Below, piece by piece: positions 34,667 to 47,273 of a stretch of DNA of 64,000 nt. Positions within the stretch are counted from its first letter, which is position 1; every line of letters starts with the position of its first letter. The stretch covers positions 3,113,731 through 3,177,730 of the forward strand of contig JBCNJP010000024.1 in NCBI GenBank assembly GCA_039602395.1, given 5' to 3'. The notes beneath the pieces were generated by a model. The model was not told where the DNA came from. It did not search any database and was given only the letters and a program-made list of their open reading frames with translations. This DNA comes from Deinandra increscens subsp. villosa. Lineage: Eukaryota; Streptophyta; Magnoliopsida; Asterales; Asteraceae. A program made the translations under genes and the position numbers.

Positions 34667-35650
34667 CTACAGCAAAATCCCAAATGATAATGGGAGAGTT
34701 GTAAGGTTCATCATCGACCTCACCATCTCTAGTAAGGTTCGATTCCTCCTCTCAGATACTCCATTATGCTGAGGAGTGTAAGGAGGAGTAAGCTGTTGGA
34801 CAATTCCACACGCTTTTAGATAATCCTTAAACTCTTGGCTTAAGTATTCTCCACCACGATCCGATCGAAGGATCTTGATGGTCTTACCGAGTTGATTTTC
34901 AACTTCGTTCTTGAACTCTTTGAATGTTTCAAGTACGTCATGTTTATGTTTAAGCAAGTAAACATAACCATAACGGCTGAAATCATCCGTGAAAGTCACG
35001 AAGTAGCTAGCACCTTTTCTTGACACATGTCTAAATGGGCCACAAACATCAGTATGAATGAGTCCAAGTAGTTCTTTAGCCCTTTGCGGCTTATTCGGAA
35101 AGGGTTTTCTTGTCATCTTTCCCGAGATACAGGAAACGCATTTTTCAAATGATTCATCATTTGATTGTAAGATCCCTTCACGTTGAAGTCTTTCAATGCG
35201 GTTTTTGCCAACATGGGCAAGACGACAGTGCCAAAGATAGGTAGAGTCCAAACTAGTTTTGGCTCGTTTGCTAACAGTGAACATTGAATTATTTGAAACA
35301 CAACCACGCATATCAATTTCATAAATGCCATCACAAGGAATAGCATCAAAATAATGAACATTATTTTTAGAAACTGAAATACCGATATTATTAAATGCAT
35401 TAATAAATCCTTGGTTTTTCAACAAAGAAACTGAAATAACACCTCTAGTGATAGAAGGTGCATAATGACAATTGTCTAATACAATTAATAACCCAGAAGG
35501 CAGAATTAAATGAAATTCTCCTATAGCTTCCACAGCTGCTGGCAAACCATTTCCAACGAACAGCTGCAAAGCTCCAGGCTTCAGTTTCCTCCTCTTTCTA
35601 AGACCCTGTAACGAATTACAGATGTGAGTTCCACAGCCGGTGTCATACAC
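34667..35650 (-). pseudogene. copia protease and integrase core
   Basis: A 327-codon frame. The protease active site YDTGCGTHICN is at its start; DTG replaces the more usual DSG of copia. A GAG-pre-integrase region follows with WHCRLAHVGKNRI near 143 and CVSCISGK (the HHCC zinc site). The DDE core has HTDVCGPF (D near 197), RSDRGGEYLS (D near 263) and PQHNGVSERRNRTL (E near 300). Integrase inserts the cDNA. The frame ends early after LPLSFGILL through a phase change. The true start is upstream in another phase, so the ATG at 35650 is not a real start. Confidence 0.9.
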
Positions 35651-36246
35651 CCATGAATCACTCTTAGAAAAGGAAAATAATTCAATTGTGAAGATACCTG
35701 AAGTACTAGTCCCACTAGTATTTTTCTCTTCTTCATCAACTCAGCTAGATAGGTAGGACAGTTCCTCTTCCAGTGTCCAACTTCACCACAATGGTGACAG
35801 ATCTGGTCTTTAGCCGGATGCTCTTTTGCGGCCGGAGGGGTTTGCTTGGTTTTAGGAACAAGCGCAACTGCCTTGCCTTTTCCCTTACCATCATTCTTGC
35901 CCTTCGCCTTTTGCGGTCTTTTAGCCTTTTGGATCCTTCCCCCCTTGATCATAAGAACTTGGGGGGTTTCAGTGGCCTTTTTAGGAATCGTCTTTTCATA
36001 CTCGACAAGCATAGCATGAAGCTCAGGTATAGTCTTAGTCATACTATGCATGTTGTAGTTGCGCACAAAACCCTCAAAATCCTTCGTAAGAGATTTGAGG
36101 ATCATGCCAACTGCCACAGCCTGATTATACCCGTAATTGAGCGATTCCAATTTGTCAAAGTAGCTCTTCATCTTGAGCACATGACTACTGACCGATTTAC
36201 CAGTTTCAAGCTTCAAGTCGTGGAGTTCCACAACTAGGTCGAACAA
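35581..36246 (-). pseudogene. copia gag, C-terminal part with zinc knuckle
   Basis: A 221-codon frame continues Gag (FDLVVELHDLKLETGKSV, KMKSYFDKLESLNYGYNQA). It has a basic Lys-rich stretch and a CCHC knuckle, CHHCGEVGHWKRNC, near residue 148, which binds RNA. Phase changes lie near the beginning (36250-36262) and near 35718 at an A run. The last 50 residues are out-of-phase translation of the protease start. Confidence 0.88.
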
Positions 36247-36596
36247 TTCAACACCAGCTTGTTTTTATACATCTTCTTTAGCTCTTTGATCATATCACAA
36301 GGTGTATGAAATTCGTATTGCTTCTGAAGATCGGGAGTCATACTCGAGATCATCATGCAAGCAACCTCATCGTATCTGCTATACTCTGCGTTGTAGAACG
36401 CTTTCTCTTGCTCAGAAGCATCAGCAGCTGGCTCGGTCGGCCAATGATGTTCAAGGACATCGGTCCTCCGTTCAACTCTAAGGACAATCCTCAGTTGACG
36501 GTACCAGTCGTTGAAGTTAGATCCATTCAGCTTTTCTCTTTCAAACATTTGACGAAAAGCATGACCAACATTGTTTTGAGGAGGGTTTGTTGCCAT
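36234..36596 (-). pseudogene. copia gag, N-terminal part
   Basis: A 120-codon frame starts MATNPPQNNVGHAFRQMFER, then KLNGSNFNDWYRQLRIVLR, the N-terminal Gag signature (LNG.N...W...). This ATG is the probable natural start, about 1.5 kb from the primer site. It leaves phase after MYKNKLVLN at an A-rich run. Confidence 0.88.
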
Positions 36597-38105
36597 CTAC
36601 AAAACAGATTAAGTTCAAAAATCAGTATTTTCGATAATCTTTTCCTTAATAAATTTAATTACCCATTGTTTAAACATTTTAAACAATTAAGCTTATTAAG
36701 GCTAGGATCCAATTGACATGACATCATTTCATCAGTTGATCTGCTAGAAATGATGCATTCAAATGGTAAGTGACGATCAATAATTGTACTCCAAGTACAA
36801 TTCCTAGATTTTATGGGACCTACAACTTGCACCAAGTGATTTGTAGTCATGTTTCATCCCATCTTTTGCCACGGGCCAGGGGTCTCACCGCCTAGCTCAT
36901 TTTAAGTCGTCCAGCTAAGAACGCACAAATTGTCCACCATTGTGTACCAATGAGTGGGAATTTGCCATGTAAATGCCATTTTACCATTGTGTACCAATGA
37001 GTAAGATGACATCCACAAGTGTCCTTTTCAAGGTGGATGGCAAAGACTTAAATTTTGTTTGGGTCAAAACAATTTTGATGCGTGATCAAAAAGGTTATGT
37101 GTGAAGATTCATGCACATCTTCACCACATAATGTGTTTATAAAAATTCTTAGTTTGTCTTCCAAATCAAAAAGAGCTCGGTAGCTCCATTCGCAACACAC
37201 AAAGAAGCGTAGGGGTGAGGTTTGCAACTTTTGCAATTAAAAACCTACCCGCTTTAGGGAAGCATGGCGACCCGACTTATACCTCTCTTAGAGTGTGTTC
37301 AAATGGGTGAGCCGGTGTTTCTTTTGAGTTTTTGGACATAAATTTTATTTTATAAACAAAATCATATTTCAATAGATATTTAAGCAAATTTCGATTTTCA
37401 TAAAACAATTTGCATTTAAAACCTTTTATTATGTCACAATTATCACAATAATCACATAATCTTAGGGTTTCTAATTATCTAAAATAATTTTAATTTTAAT
37501 CCTCTTCGATATAAGTAATAACCATGAACGATTTGCATGAAACATCATGGTTTTTACTTCCTTTTAACATTTAAAATAAAGGTACAACATGTTGATTTAT
37601 CAAATAACAAAAACTTGGGTTCTAAATTTTAGATCACAAAATCAAATTTTAGACCTAAAATTAGGGTTTCCGATTCGGCTAGAGGTTTTCGATCCTGTAT
37701 ATAGTTTTCGATTAGGTTTTCGATCGAAACAGGTGTTTCCGATCGAAACTAGGCTATCCGATCGAAAAACAAAGGGTTTTCGATCGGGACAAGGGTTTCC
37801 GATCGGAAAACAAGGGTTTCCGATCGGGAGTAGGGTTTTCGATCGGAAAACAAGGGTTTCCGATCGGGAGTAGCCAGTCGAAAAGTGGTTTCGATCGGGT
37901 CGAAAAGCAGTTTTCGATCAGGGACTTTTCGATCGGGTCGAAAAGTCTTTTTCCATCGAATTTTTTGAGTTTTTTCGTTTTTTACCAACTTTCGAAACCT
38001 TTTCCAATTGTAAAACACGATTTTTAATTGGATCGAAAAGCTAGAATCTGATTTGGTTACCCCCCTTCCAAGTTTTTATTCCCGGTAATTAATTAAAATC
38101 ATAGG
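36597..38105 (-). other. copia leader between primer site and gag
   Basis: About 1.5 kb of non-coding leader. Near 36870-37010 TGTGTACCAATGAGT occurs twice. A minisatellite fills 37675-37945 (separate entry). No coding function is supported. Confidence 0.7.
37675..37945. repeat. GATCGG-type minisatellite in the copia leader
   Basis: Variants of TTTTCGATCGG and GGGTTTCCGATCGGAAAACA are repeated more than a dozen times in tandem, each holding the short palindrome CGATCG or CCGATCGG. Confidence 0.85.
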
Positions 38106-38120
38106 TGGCTCGTGATACCA
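38106..38120 (-). other. copia primer-binding site, tRNA-iMet-like
   Basis: The plus strand TGGCTCGTGATACCA matches the 3' end of initiator tRNA-Met (TGGCTCTGATACCA) apart from one inserted G, one base from the right LTR. Confidence 0.75.
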
Positions 38121-38121
38121 C

Positions 38122-38770
38122 TGTTGGGTTATATAACTAATTATCACACGAGTACGCAGCGGAAAGAAACCTATGAATTAATCTAACTAACCGGATAGAA
38201 CATGTTTACCTTATGAGCTCGGATTGACTTGATCTCTCGGAGGATTTAAAGCAAATCCCTCTACGATCGCACACACGACACACCGATGTTATGTGCTAGC
38301 ACTTGGTCACGAACACCTCCACTCGAGATAGCCTTGGTCGAACCACACAAGAACCGAAACCCCTAGGGTTCTTCTTGTTTGCCGAATTCGAGAGAAAGGG
38401 AGAGAGATTAGGGTTTGCTCTTTTATCAGATAAATCAGTAACTAACCTTAAACCCAGAGGGTCTATTTATAGGTTTAAAATACTTGATAAACAAGTTAGG
38501 GTTTGGGATAGGGACCATCATCGAATTCGGTCTAAGGCCTATCCCATCCTTCTCTCAATCGTAATCCAATTACAATTCTCTCTAATTACAACTAACACCC
38601 CTCTGTTAACAATTAACTGTTAGTTTTTAACGAAACCTCGTTAAATAATTCGTGATAAATATTAATTAACTATTAATTAATATTAATACATTTGGTGTCG
38701 AGACGTGTGACCCCGTAGGCTTAAATAATTTCCGGACATACGCTTACTATTACATGATCATATCCCTACA
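38122..38770 (-). repeat. copia 5' LTR (right copy)
   Basis: TGTTGGGTTATATAAC to CATATCCCTACA, 649 bp, followed by the target duplication CAAAA. Confidence 0.93.
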
Positions 38771-38775
38771 CAAAA

Positions 38776-40543
38776 CATGACCTGCGTCACACATACGGTG
38801 CAAAGTCGACGGGGCGGATTTGCACAGTCTTGTCATTCCCATCGAGACAGGAGACTTAGGACTTTGTATGGTGTAAGGTTTCTTAAGTAATTCGATCAGT
38901 TCTTCATACTTTAACAAGTCATAATATTTGGTCCTAACATGCAGGAGCATAAAGGTTCACATGATACAAGCATGCATACATTTCACTACTAGCAACTGAA
39001 ATCAATGCCCGGGAGTCCACCCCGTAACGTGATGACCTAAACTCAGAAGTAAATCCCCAAACTTTGTAGAAACATAATTCCCTACATTCTAAACAAGTTA
39101 CATGTTGAACACATATTTCAAGTATCAATATATCATGCCCAAAACACAACACAAAATACAAGTTTCTTGAACATTGCTGTTTGCGCACTGACATTGCAAC
39201 GACATGAACAGTGCCCAAATTGTGAAGTTTGTGAGTTCCATTAGATCCAAAAGAAATCTAAGACACCAAATGACATTATGCAAAAAAAAAATCACTCAAT
39301 TCCGTTAAGAATTGAGTGAGTTATGACGTTTTGAATTTAACTAGAATTCTATATTATTGTTGTTAAGGGAAAATGTGTAGGTTGAATTTGTTATTAAATA
39401 ACTTGACCAAATTTTAGAGTTCAATTACCAAAGTTTCCACTTGACAACTTCTATATTATTGACACATTTTTCATTCAGAGGTCAACCAAAGAATACCAAC
39501 TTAGCGTATTTAAAACATCGGCACAAATTCATGATTTTAGAAATAAGGCAGCTTGCACACCAAAGTTGTAGCAGAAATTTACGTGACCAAACAGAGGTTT
39601 CAGAGGGTGTGCGAATATCCAAATTAAAGTTAAGACATAAAACCAACCTTAGCAAAACGAATCAGTCAATTTAGACAAAAATTAAGTGAGTTATGGTGCT
39701 TACAAAACGGGTAAAATTTGGGACAGATTCTATCCGAAAATGGGATTTTGTTGATTGATGTGTTCCATGTGTTTTGACCACTACTTCGACCCTACTTCGA
39801 CCTAGGTTGACTTTTACTGCAATTAGTATCAACAATGATCAATTTCCACAGATTCTAAACACACATAATCATCCAAATCGAACCATAAACATGCTACATA
39901 TGATAAATGCGATCATCTAAACACCACATTACATGGAATCATCATCAAAACAAGAAATCATCAAACAATGCTATGTCAACTAATCGAATTGAGGAACACA
40001 TAATCAAAAGAAGAAAATGATAGATAAACGAATAATGAAAAGAAGGAAAAGAAAAGAAGATAGGAGAATTTACCTCGAAGAGGTTTTACAAACAAGATGA
40101 TGTCGAATGGCAGCACCTCCTTGCCGAGAGCAAAAAAATAATAATACTAAGTACGACACACAAATGGGTATTGTACTCCTAGAACCACCAAAATTTGGTT
40201 ATTCCACTTGTTTATACTCAAACTAGAAGTTGTAAGTTAGAAGGGACATGGCAATGATATTTATAGGTCTGAGAGGGAGGAAAATATTGTTTTGGGGGTG
40301 ATGTGGGATGGTTTTAGAGGATATTCACGTTTTTTTTTTGCAAATAAGCCTCAAACACCAAACTTGTTTTCGCGATTACCGCTTCGTTATAATTCGGTTT
40401 CACGTGCGGTTTTCGCCTACTTTCTCCATTTTTAGAGTACTATCATATGGAACAGAGTAATCCAATATTGAAGGTGTTGAGGGTTGAGCCAAAAATTGAA
40501 GAACGGGTCGGGTTTCGAATATGGGAAATAGATGGATGTTACA
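38776..40543. repeat. LTR-like repeat, copy 1, right part
   Basis: Continuation of the repeat split by the copia. It ends near GGATGTTACA (40543), comparable to GACGTATTACA at the end of the 52214 copy. Frames such as 38934-39218 and 39441-39674 have no recognisable domain. Confidence 0.4.
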
Positions 40544-41575
40544 CACTAACGATCTTGGACCTCTATGGCATGCAACTAAACCGAAAGTGAAGGCGAAAGC
40601 CCGATTTCACACTAAAGACCTAAGCCATGGTTCACAAGGTTTTCTAACAATATACACTAAGTCATGCATTTCTAGAAATACGCGAGGTTACAGAACATCA
40701 TTTGTGAGATTACACAACGAAGTGATCACGTTACTCAGTTAACACATAAGTTCACATAAAGTCATATAACATGAGTTGTTCAAGTTATGTGGATCAGGGC
40801 TTCGATAAGGACACACATCGAGGTAGGTTTCTTTCTTTGATTCCTGCTCTTGTCGGCTAACTTTTCTGTTCTAGCCCTAGATTAAAAGTTTCGATGCTAA
40901 GGTTTTTAAGAAAAAGTTCGACGCCAAAGCCGCCAGTAAACCTAAATTCGATAAATCAGACGCACCTTACAATGTGCCCAAAACGAAGCGAAAACTTCGT
41001 GTACAAGCCAAGGTATGTTCGATCTTCATTTATTTCGTGGTAGTAGTTTAACTTTTACATGAAAATCAATTGTATTGTTATTGACATCGATGATTGCAAA
41101 GAACAACACGTGCTTCTTGGGCTCTAAACATCACCAATTTGGACGCTCCTTCCTCTAATTTTCCGTAAAAAAAAAAGAAGAATTTCGTTCGCATCGAGGA
41201 TCCTCATTCTAGGGCAGAATTTCACTCTTCATGATTAATTTCCAATCGTTGTTTCCTATTGCTTGATCCCTACAATTATTTTATGTTTCTAATCTACTGG
41301 AGCAAAGGTAAATCTGTGTATTTTCTGTCTATTTTACTTGTTGTTAACTTCCCTTTATTTTGAACATATAGATTACATTATTGTTTATTTGTTCTTTTGA
41401 TTTATCTTCTTCAGTTAGTTTTAGATTATTGGTAGTTTAATGATCAAATATTATAGAGATGATAAATTATATGGCCTATTCATGTGTGATTGAAAATGAC
41501 ATAGTTCTTAATTTTAGAATGAGAGAAAACAATAAACGAACGAAACTATTTATCTAAGTGCAAAAATAAAGATAT
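40544..41575 (+). other. CACTA interior with possible captured exons
   Basis: At about 40888-41011 an open phase reads FDAKVFKKKFDAKAASKPKF and continues through KTKRKLRVQAK to a GTATGT donor. At about 41100 a second stretch (TTRASWALNITNLDAPSSNF) follows GCAAAG and ends in a stop. They look like two exons of a basic protein that I do not recognise. The remainder is AT-rich. Confidence 0.3.
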
Positions 41576-41663
41576 TAACCATTTGGGTCATATCTTAATG
41601 AATTTATCTTTTATCTTATGTAGTCAAGATAGACAAATTTGACATCAAGAAAATGGTGATATT
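41576..41663 (+). repeat. 88-bp direct repeat, left copy, flanking the palindromic copia
   Basis: Identical to 50681-50768 except for one base (GTAGTC versus GTAGTT). It abuts the LTR start at 41664. Confidence 0.93.
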
Positions 41664-43149
41664 TGTAGGAAAACCGTTCGCAAGTTAAATAAAATAAATA
41701 CTTTTTATTTTATGGAACGCTTATAACAAATAAAATAACTCTAATCTATTACAATACAATGAAAATGAATCTACTCCTACTAATACGATTACAAGAAAAT
41801 GAGAAGATATTACATGGAAATAAAGTATGATACAAATAAAGAATAAGGATTGCAAGGAAATGAAGTTACAATACAAATGAAGTGAAATAATATTGATTTG
41901 AATGAAAGAAAATAAAGACAGAGAGTTGAATGAAAAAGTTTTGAATAATAAAATATTAATTGAAATTCAAAGAAAATGATTTGAGAAAAATCTTTTGATA
42001 TAAGTTTCAGGAAAAACGAGAAAGGTTCCAAGGAACCTTGGCGAAGGCTTCGGGTCAAAACCCGGGTCCCTTAAAACAAATTTCGGGTCTACCAAAGATC
42101 TGTTTTGTTTCCCAGGGTACAATCGCCTAAACCGTATTGTACGGCCGGGATAACTCTAAGCTTGAAGTTACCTTGAAGCTTGAAGAAATGAAGAACGAAG
42201 AGGAAGAGTTTGAGAGAAGGTATGAGGAAGAGAAGAGAGAATTCTGTATGAATTCGGTGTGTTTTGCCTCAACTAATGAGGCTGTATTTATAGTGGTGAG
42301 AATTCTTGTTGAGCACTCAAAAGTTAATTCGTAGTCAAACTTTGCATTAAACGTCTTTAATGCAAATTGATTTCTAATTAACACTGAATTACCTTAATTA
42401 GCTCAAAAACGCGTTTCCAGCTGTCAATCCGGAGGAACACGCGTTCTGCTCGAACAACGGAGCCACACAGGTTCCGCCTAAACTGGTTTCGGTTCAACTA
42501 TTCCGCTTAAACTTCAACCGGAACATTTTCCGGTTGAACTCTTGAACCTGTTTTCCGGTTCAACTCATATTCCGCTTGAACCTATCTGCCTCGTCTTCAA
42601 CCGGACCAACTTCCGGTTGAACTTAAAAACAATAAGGCGGCTCTCAAGCGGCGATGCGAAGTGCAAAGTGCGCCATCAAAGCGCCACATTGCGCCTCATA
42701 CGCCCACGCCACGCGCGCATGCGTGTGTGTGCGAGTGTGAGTGCGAGTTAGGGGTGCTTCGCACCCCTCAGGGTCCAAGGGATGTGTCCTACTAAAGGAA
42801 ACAATAGTTGGTAAGGTTCCCACCTTATAAACCACTTTTGGTTGCATTCCCCAACCAATATGGGATGAGTTAACATGCTATACTTAGCATTTTCCTCTCT
42901 AATTTTCGCAGCTTCACAAGTTACGAGACCTCAACTTTGAGCTTCGATATCTCATTCATACGAGCTCGGATTTGGACGTGGTTTGATGCGTTGGAAATCC
43001 CTCACAACGTACTATACAAAACCATAAAATACAGAGGCAACAACCTATGTTATCTGTATTTTATTTTAGTCCAAAGTTGGTGAAAAACTCATTTTCACAT
43101 TTAGTGAAAAAACTCATTTTTCACTAGTTTTTCTCCCAAAATTCCAACA
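41664..43149 (-). repeat. LTR of the palindromic copia, complete copy
   Basis: TGTAGGAAAACC to ATTCCAACA, 1486 bp. It contains several CCGGTTGAA/TTCAACCGG motifs at 42470-42640. Beside its right end the minus strand reads CATTCATGTGGGTGAT, a plausible polypurine tract. Confidence 0.85.
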
Positions 43150-43878
43150 ATCACCCACATGAATGGGTATCGATCTATTCGTCAAGAATCAAAGGCAATT
43201 TCGGCAGTCCAGTATTGCAGGATAGGTAGGTGTCCCCTTTGAGCCTTCCTTTGTGAAGCATACTTAGGTTACTGGTGTTTGGTAGACGCGATGTCTTTGA
43301 ACCAACCGACCGTTTGTGTAACCGTTATGATACCCACACAACACTTTCCCTAACTTGGTTAGCTCTCATTTTCGTGTCCAATCATGGTCCTGGAACACTT
43401 GCCTGGTTCTGCTAGAGCTCTAGGATTTGTGCCCAACAAACCCATTCGAAGCGACCGCACTTCTCTCTTGCATAGGTGATTACCACAATCATTAAAAGCA
43501 TTGGTATTATGATTTACTCAAAATCATCTTTGACTTACACAAAGTCATTGACCATCGTATGCTTAACCTCACACACTTCACTGTTTGGTGATAGGAATGG
43601 ACTATGAAGTACACAACTCCCTTTAAGATTTTAGGGTACTCCCCCACAGTGACCTTAGCCAATGCGATTAGGTTGTCCTATTGAACCTAGAGCCTGCGAT
43701 CTCCATTTTCATAGGTTAGGTTTTCCTTCGCATCAGCTTTCAACCCAATGGGCTTTAGTCCCATTCCCCTTGACGACTTCAAAATTAACTCTTTGCTTAA
43801 GCCTTTTGTAAACGGATCCGCAGTGTTATCCTTTGACTTCACATAGTCAATTGAGATAACTCCGGTAGAGATTAGTTG

Positions 43879-45066
43879 TCATACCGTATTATGTCTACGT
43901 CTTATGTGCCTTGATTTGCCATTGTACATCATGGATTGGGCGCGCCCAATTAGCGATTTACTGTCACAATGTATGCAAATAGTCGTCATTGGCATAGGCC
44001 ACCTTGGAATTTCTTCCACAAATTGACGTAGCCATTCCGCCTCTTCACCAGATTTATCCAAGGCGATGAACTCGGATTCCATTGTGGACCGCGCTATAAC
44101 ATTTTGCTTAGCCGATTTCCAAGCAATAGCCGCGCCACCAAGCGTGCACACATATCTGCTTGTTGATTTGGAATCCTTTATATCCGAAGTCCAATTCGCA
44201 TCGCTGTATCCTGCTGGATCTCGGGTATAGTGTAGTCCATAGTCTCTCGTGTATCTTAAGTACCTTAGTAAACGAGTCATTGCTTTCCAATGTACCGCGC
44301 ACGGATTACTCGTGTACCGGCTTAGTCTGCTCATAGTATAAGCCAAATCTGGTCTGGTACATGTCATAAGATACATGAGACTCCCAATCAGCCTTGAGTA
44401 CTCTAACTGAGCAACCCCCTTTCCTCTATTCTTAGCAAGATGAAGGGTAGTATCAACCGGAGTTTGAGACACATTCTTATCTCCTGCGTTGAACTTCTCA
44501 AGGATTTTGTCCACATAGTGAGATTGACTCTGGACAATACCATTTGAGGTTCTGATGATTTTTACACCAAGTATCACATCTGTAAGCCCCATGTCTTTCA
44601 TGTCAAATCTCGCTTACAACATGTCTTTAGTAGCTTTGACCATCTTATCATCACTCCTAACGATAAGCATGTCATCTACATAGAGACATAGAATCACATA
44701 ACCTCTAGGTGTGTCCATCGCATAGACACACTTGTCGCACTCATTTATTTTGAATCCGTTGTCAAGCATGACACGGTCAAACTTCTGGTGCCATTGTTTC
44801 GGAGCTTGCTTCAAGCCATACAAAGACTTGACGAGTCTACACACCTTGCCATCTTGGCCAGGAGCGGTAAAACCCTCAGGTTGTTCCATGTAGATCTCTT
44901 CATCTAAATCACCGTTTAGAAACGCGGTCTTTACATCCATTTGGTGAACCTCCAAATTTCGTAAAGCCGCTATAGCAAGCACCAACCTTATCGAGGTTAT
45001 GCGAGTAGCAGGTGAGTAAGTATCAAAGTAATCCAGACCCTCCTTTTGTCTGTAACCTTTGATCAC
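43879..45066 (-). pseudogene. copia RT and RNase H, 5'-truncated, left arm
   Basis: Two abutting frames. 45066-44614 has QMDVKTAFLNGDLDEEIYME, VKSLYGLKQAPKQWHQKFD and YVDDMLIV near residue 130 (RT catalytic site). 44601-43879 continues with MGLTDVILGVKI, RLIGSLMYLMTCTRPDLAY, YSDANW, GGAAIAWKSAKQ and HCDSKS (RNase H). A stop and phase shift separate them. Everything upstream of the RT fingers is lost at the palindrome junction. Near RPDLAY..., the block TRDPAGYSDANW appears shortened compared with the family. It cannot produce a working enzyme. Confidence 0.88.
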
Positions 45067-45101
45067 TAGCCTCGGCTATAAAGGATTCAGTAGTTATTGA
45101 A

Positions 45102-45401
45102 GGATACTGCGATGCGAATTGGATTTCGGATATAAAGGATTCCAAATCAACAAACGGGTATGTGTTCACGCTTGGTGGCGCGGCCATTGCTTGCAAATCG
45201 GCTAAGCAAACTGTTATAGCGCGCTGCACAATGGAATCTGAGTTCATCGCCTTGGATAAATCTGGTGAAGAGGCGGAATGGCTACGTCAATTTGTGGAAG
45301 AAATTCCAAGGTGGCCTATGCCAATGACGGCTATTTGCATACATTGTGACAGTAAATCGGCAATTGGGCGCGCCCAATCCATGATGTACAATGGCAAATG
45401 A
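45102..45401 (+). pseudogene. copia RNase H fragment, right arm (inverted copy)
   Basis: The plus-strand frame reads SDANWISDIKDSKSTNGYVF, GGAAIACKSAKQTVIA, TMESEFIALDKSGEEAEWLR and HCDSKSAIGRAQSMMYNGK, then a stop. It is a close inverted counterpart of 44212-43890, with substitutions such as W to C in AIACKS and L to A in DSKSAIG. It starts in mid-domain at the head-to-head junction. Confidence 0.87.
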
Positions 45402-46165
45402 AGGCACATTAGACGTAGACATAATACGGTACGACAACTAATCTCTACCGGAGTTATCTCAATTGACTATGTGAAGTCAAAGGATAACACTGCGGATCCG
45501 TTTACAAAAGGCTTAAGCAAAGAGTTAGTTTTGAAGTCGTCAAGGGGAATGGGACTAAAGTCCATTGGGTTAAAAGCTGATGCGAATGAAAACCTAACCT
45601 ATGAAAATGGAGATCCCATGCTCTAGGTTTAATAGGACAACCTAATCGCATTTGCTAAGGTCACTGTGGGGGAGTACCCTAAAATCTTAAAAGGGAGTTG
45701 TGTACTTCCTAGTCCATTCCTATCACTAAAACAGTGAAGCGTGTGAGGTTAAGCATACGATGGTCAATGACTTTGTGTAAGTCATAGATGATTTTAAGTA
45801 AATCATACTACCAATGCTTTTAATGATTGTGGTAATCATCTATGCAAGTGAGAAGTGCGATCGCTTCGAATGGATTTGTTGGGCACAAATCCTAGAGCTC
45901 TAGCAGAACCAGGCAAGTGTTCCAGGACCATGATTGGACACGACGATGAGGGCTAACCATGTTAGGGAAAGTGTTCAGTGGGTATAATAACGGTTACACA
46001 AATGGTCGGTTGGTTCAAAGACATCGCGTCTACCAAACACCAGTAACCCAAGTATGCTTCACAAAGGAAGGTTCAAAGGGGACACCTACCTATCATGCAA
46101 TACTGGACTGCCGAAATTGCCTTTGATTCTTGAAGAATAGATCGATACCCATTCATGTGTGGGAT

Positions 46166-46634
46166 TGTTGGAATTTTGGGAGAAAAACTAGTGGAAAATG
46201 GGTTTTTTCACTAAATGTGAAAATGAGTTTTTCACCAACTAGGATCCGGGTTTTGACCCGAATCCTTCGCCAAAGGATTTCGCAATCCTTCTTTGTTTTT
46301 CAAACTATTTCAAAAGTTTTTCTCAAAACCTTTTTAGATAACTTTCTGTCATCTTTTTCTTTCATTCAAACCATTTTACTTTTATTATAAATTTCTCTCT
46401 GCATTTATTTCATTGTATTGTAGTTTCCAATTAATTCATTTCTTTGTAATCATTATTCATTTCTTTGTATTGTATTTTACTTTTCATGTACCCTCAATTA
46501 TTTCCTTGTAATTGTATTGCTAGGAGTAGATTCTTTTCATTGTATTGTAATAGATTAGAGTTATTTTGTTTGTTGTAACCGTACCATAAAATAAAAGTAT
46601 TTATTTTATTTAATTTGCGAACGGTTTTCATACA
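46166..46634 (+). repeat. LTR of the palindromic copia, internally deleted copy
   Basis: It starts TGTTGGAATTTTGGGAG and ends CGGTTTTCATACA, the reverse complement of both ends of 41664-43149. About 1 kb is missing after TTTTTCACCAACT. Confidence 0.8.
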
Positions 46635-47254
46635 TGTTGGGAAACGAGATACCGAGCCAACAAGATTTGGATAGATGTGTTTAATACTCAACGGCCACTT
46701 AACGTCTACCGTCCCGACAACACGGTGAAGAACATGACAACTCAAGACACAAGAATCAACTAAAGAAGATGGCTCTAGTGAATATTATTTATTGTTTAAA
46801 TATTGTCACTAGTTGGTAGTTTTACTATTATGCCCTTAGTGAGTTTGTAGTATATATAGTAAGTCTTTCTCATGTGAAAGACTTGATGATGATGTTAGTG
46901 AGAGAGTTAGTCATGGTTCCTTGAAGCTTGTCAAGGGTTCTTGAACTTACCTAGTAAGCTCAAGAAACCCGGGAATGCGTGGGGTAGGTAATGTAATCAT
47001 TCGGTTATTGTTAATCATTTGGTTATCTTTTGTTATCTATCTTTCATGTTGTTTATCGTTGATCTATCTTGCTATTCATATCCATGTTTCTACTAGCTTT
47101 GTTCTTCATCATCATCACATCTCAAATACCATAAACTCTATATCTCGGTGTTATTTGTTTTATCAAAAACGAGTCACACAAAGACTCGATCCGCTTCCGC
47201 AACCAAGGTAAAGGTAGCATTATTTATATATTTGCCCACCACCTCGGTTTTTCA
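46635..47254 (+). repeat. 5' LTR of the non-autonomous element
   Basis: TGTTGGGAAACGAGATACCG to CCTCGGTTTTTCA. TAGTATATATAGTAAG near 46848 is a possible TATA region. Confidence 0.92.
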
Positions 47255-47256
47255 AT

Positions 47257-47273
47257 TGGCATCAGAGCCATGG
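47257..47273 (+). other. Primer-binding site of the non-autonomous element
   Basis: TGGCATCAGAGCCATGG, two bases from the LTR, matches the initiator tRNA-Met type TGGTATCAGAGCC with one change. Confidence 0.8.

Larger units (their letters stand above)
31108..38770 (-). mobile_element. Ty1/copia LTR retrotransposon, structurally complete but frameshifted
   Basis: LTRs of about 650 bp (31108-31757 and 38122-38770) differ at about a dozen positions by eye. The target duplication CAAAA is at 31103-31107 and 38771-38775. A tRNA-iMet-like primer site adjoins the right LTR and a purine tract adjoins the left, so the element reads right to left: leader, gag with zinc knuckle, protease, integrase, RT, RNase H. 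This integrase-before-RT order defines Ty1/copia. The coding region is split into five overlapping frames by four phase changes, mostly at homopolymers, so it is either recently decayed or affected by sequence errors. It sits in the LTR-like repeat at 29949-40543. Confidence 0.93.

Noticed and set aside
42542..42847. Overlapping frames on both strands near 42.6 kb
   Set aside because: They lie inside the copia LTR in GC-richer sequence and are unrelated to known proteins.
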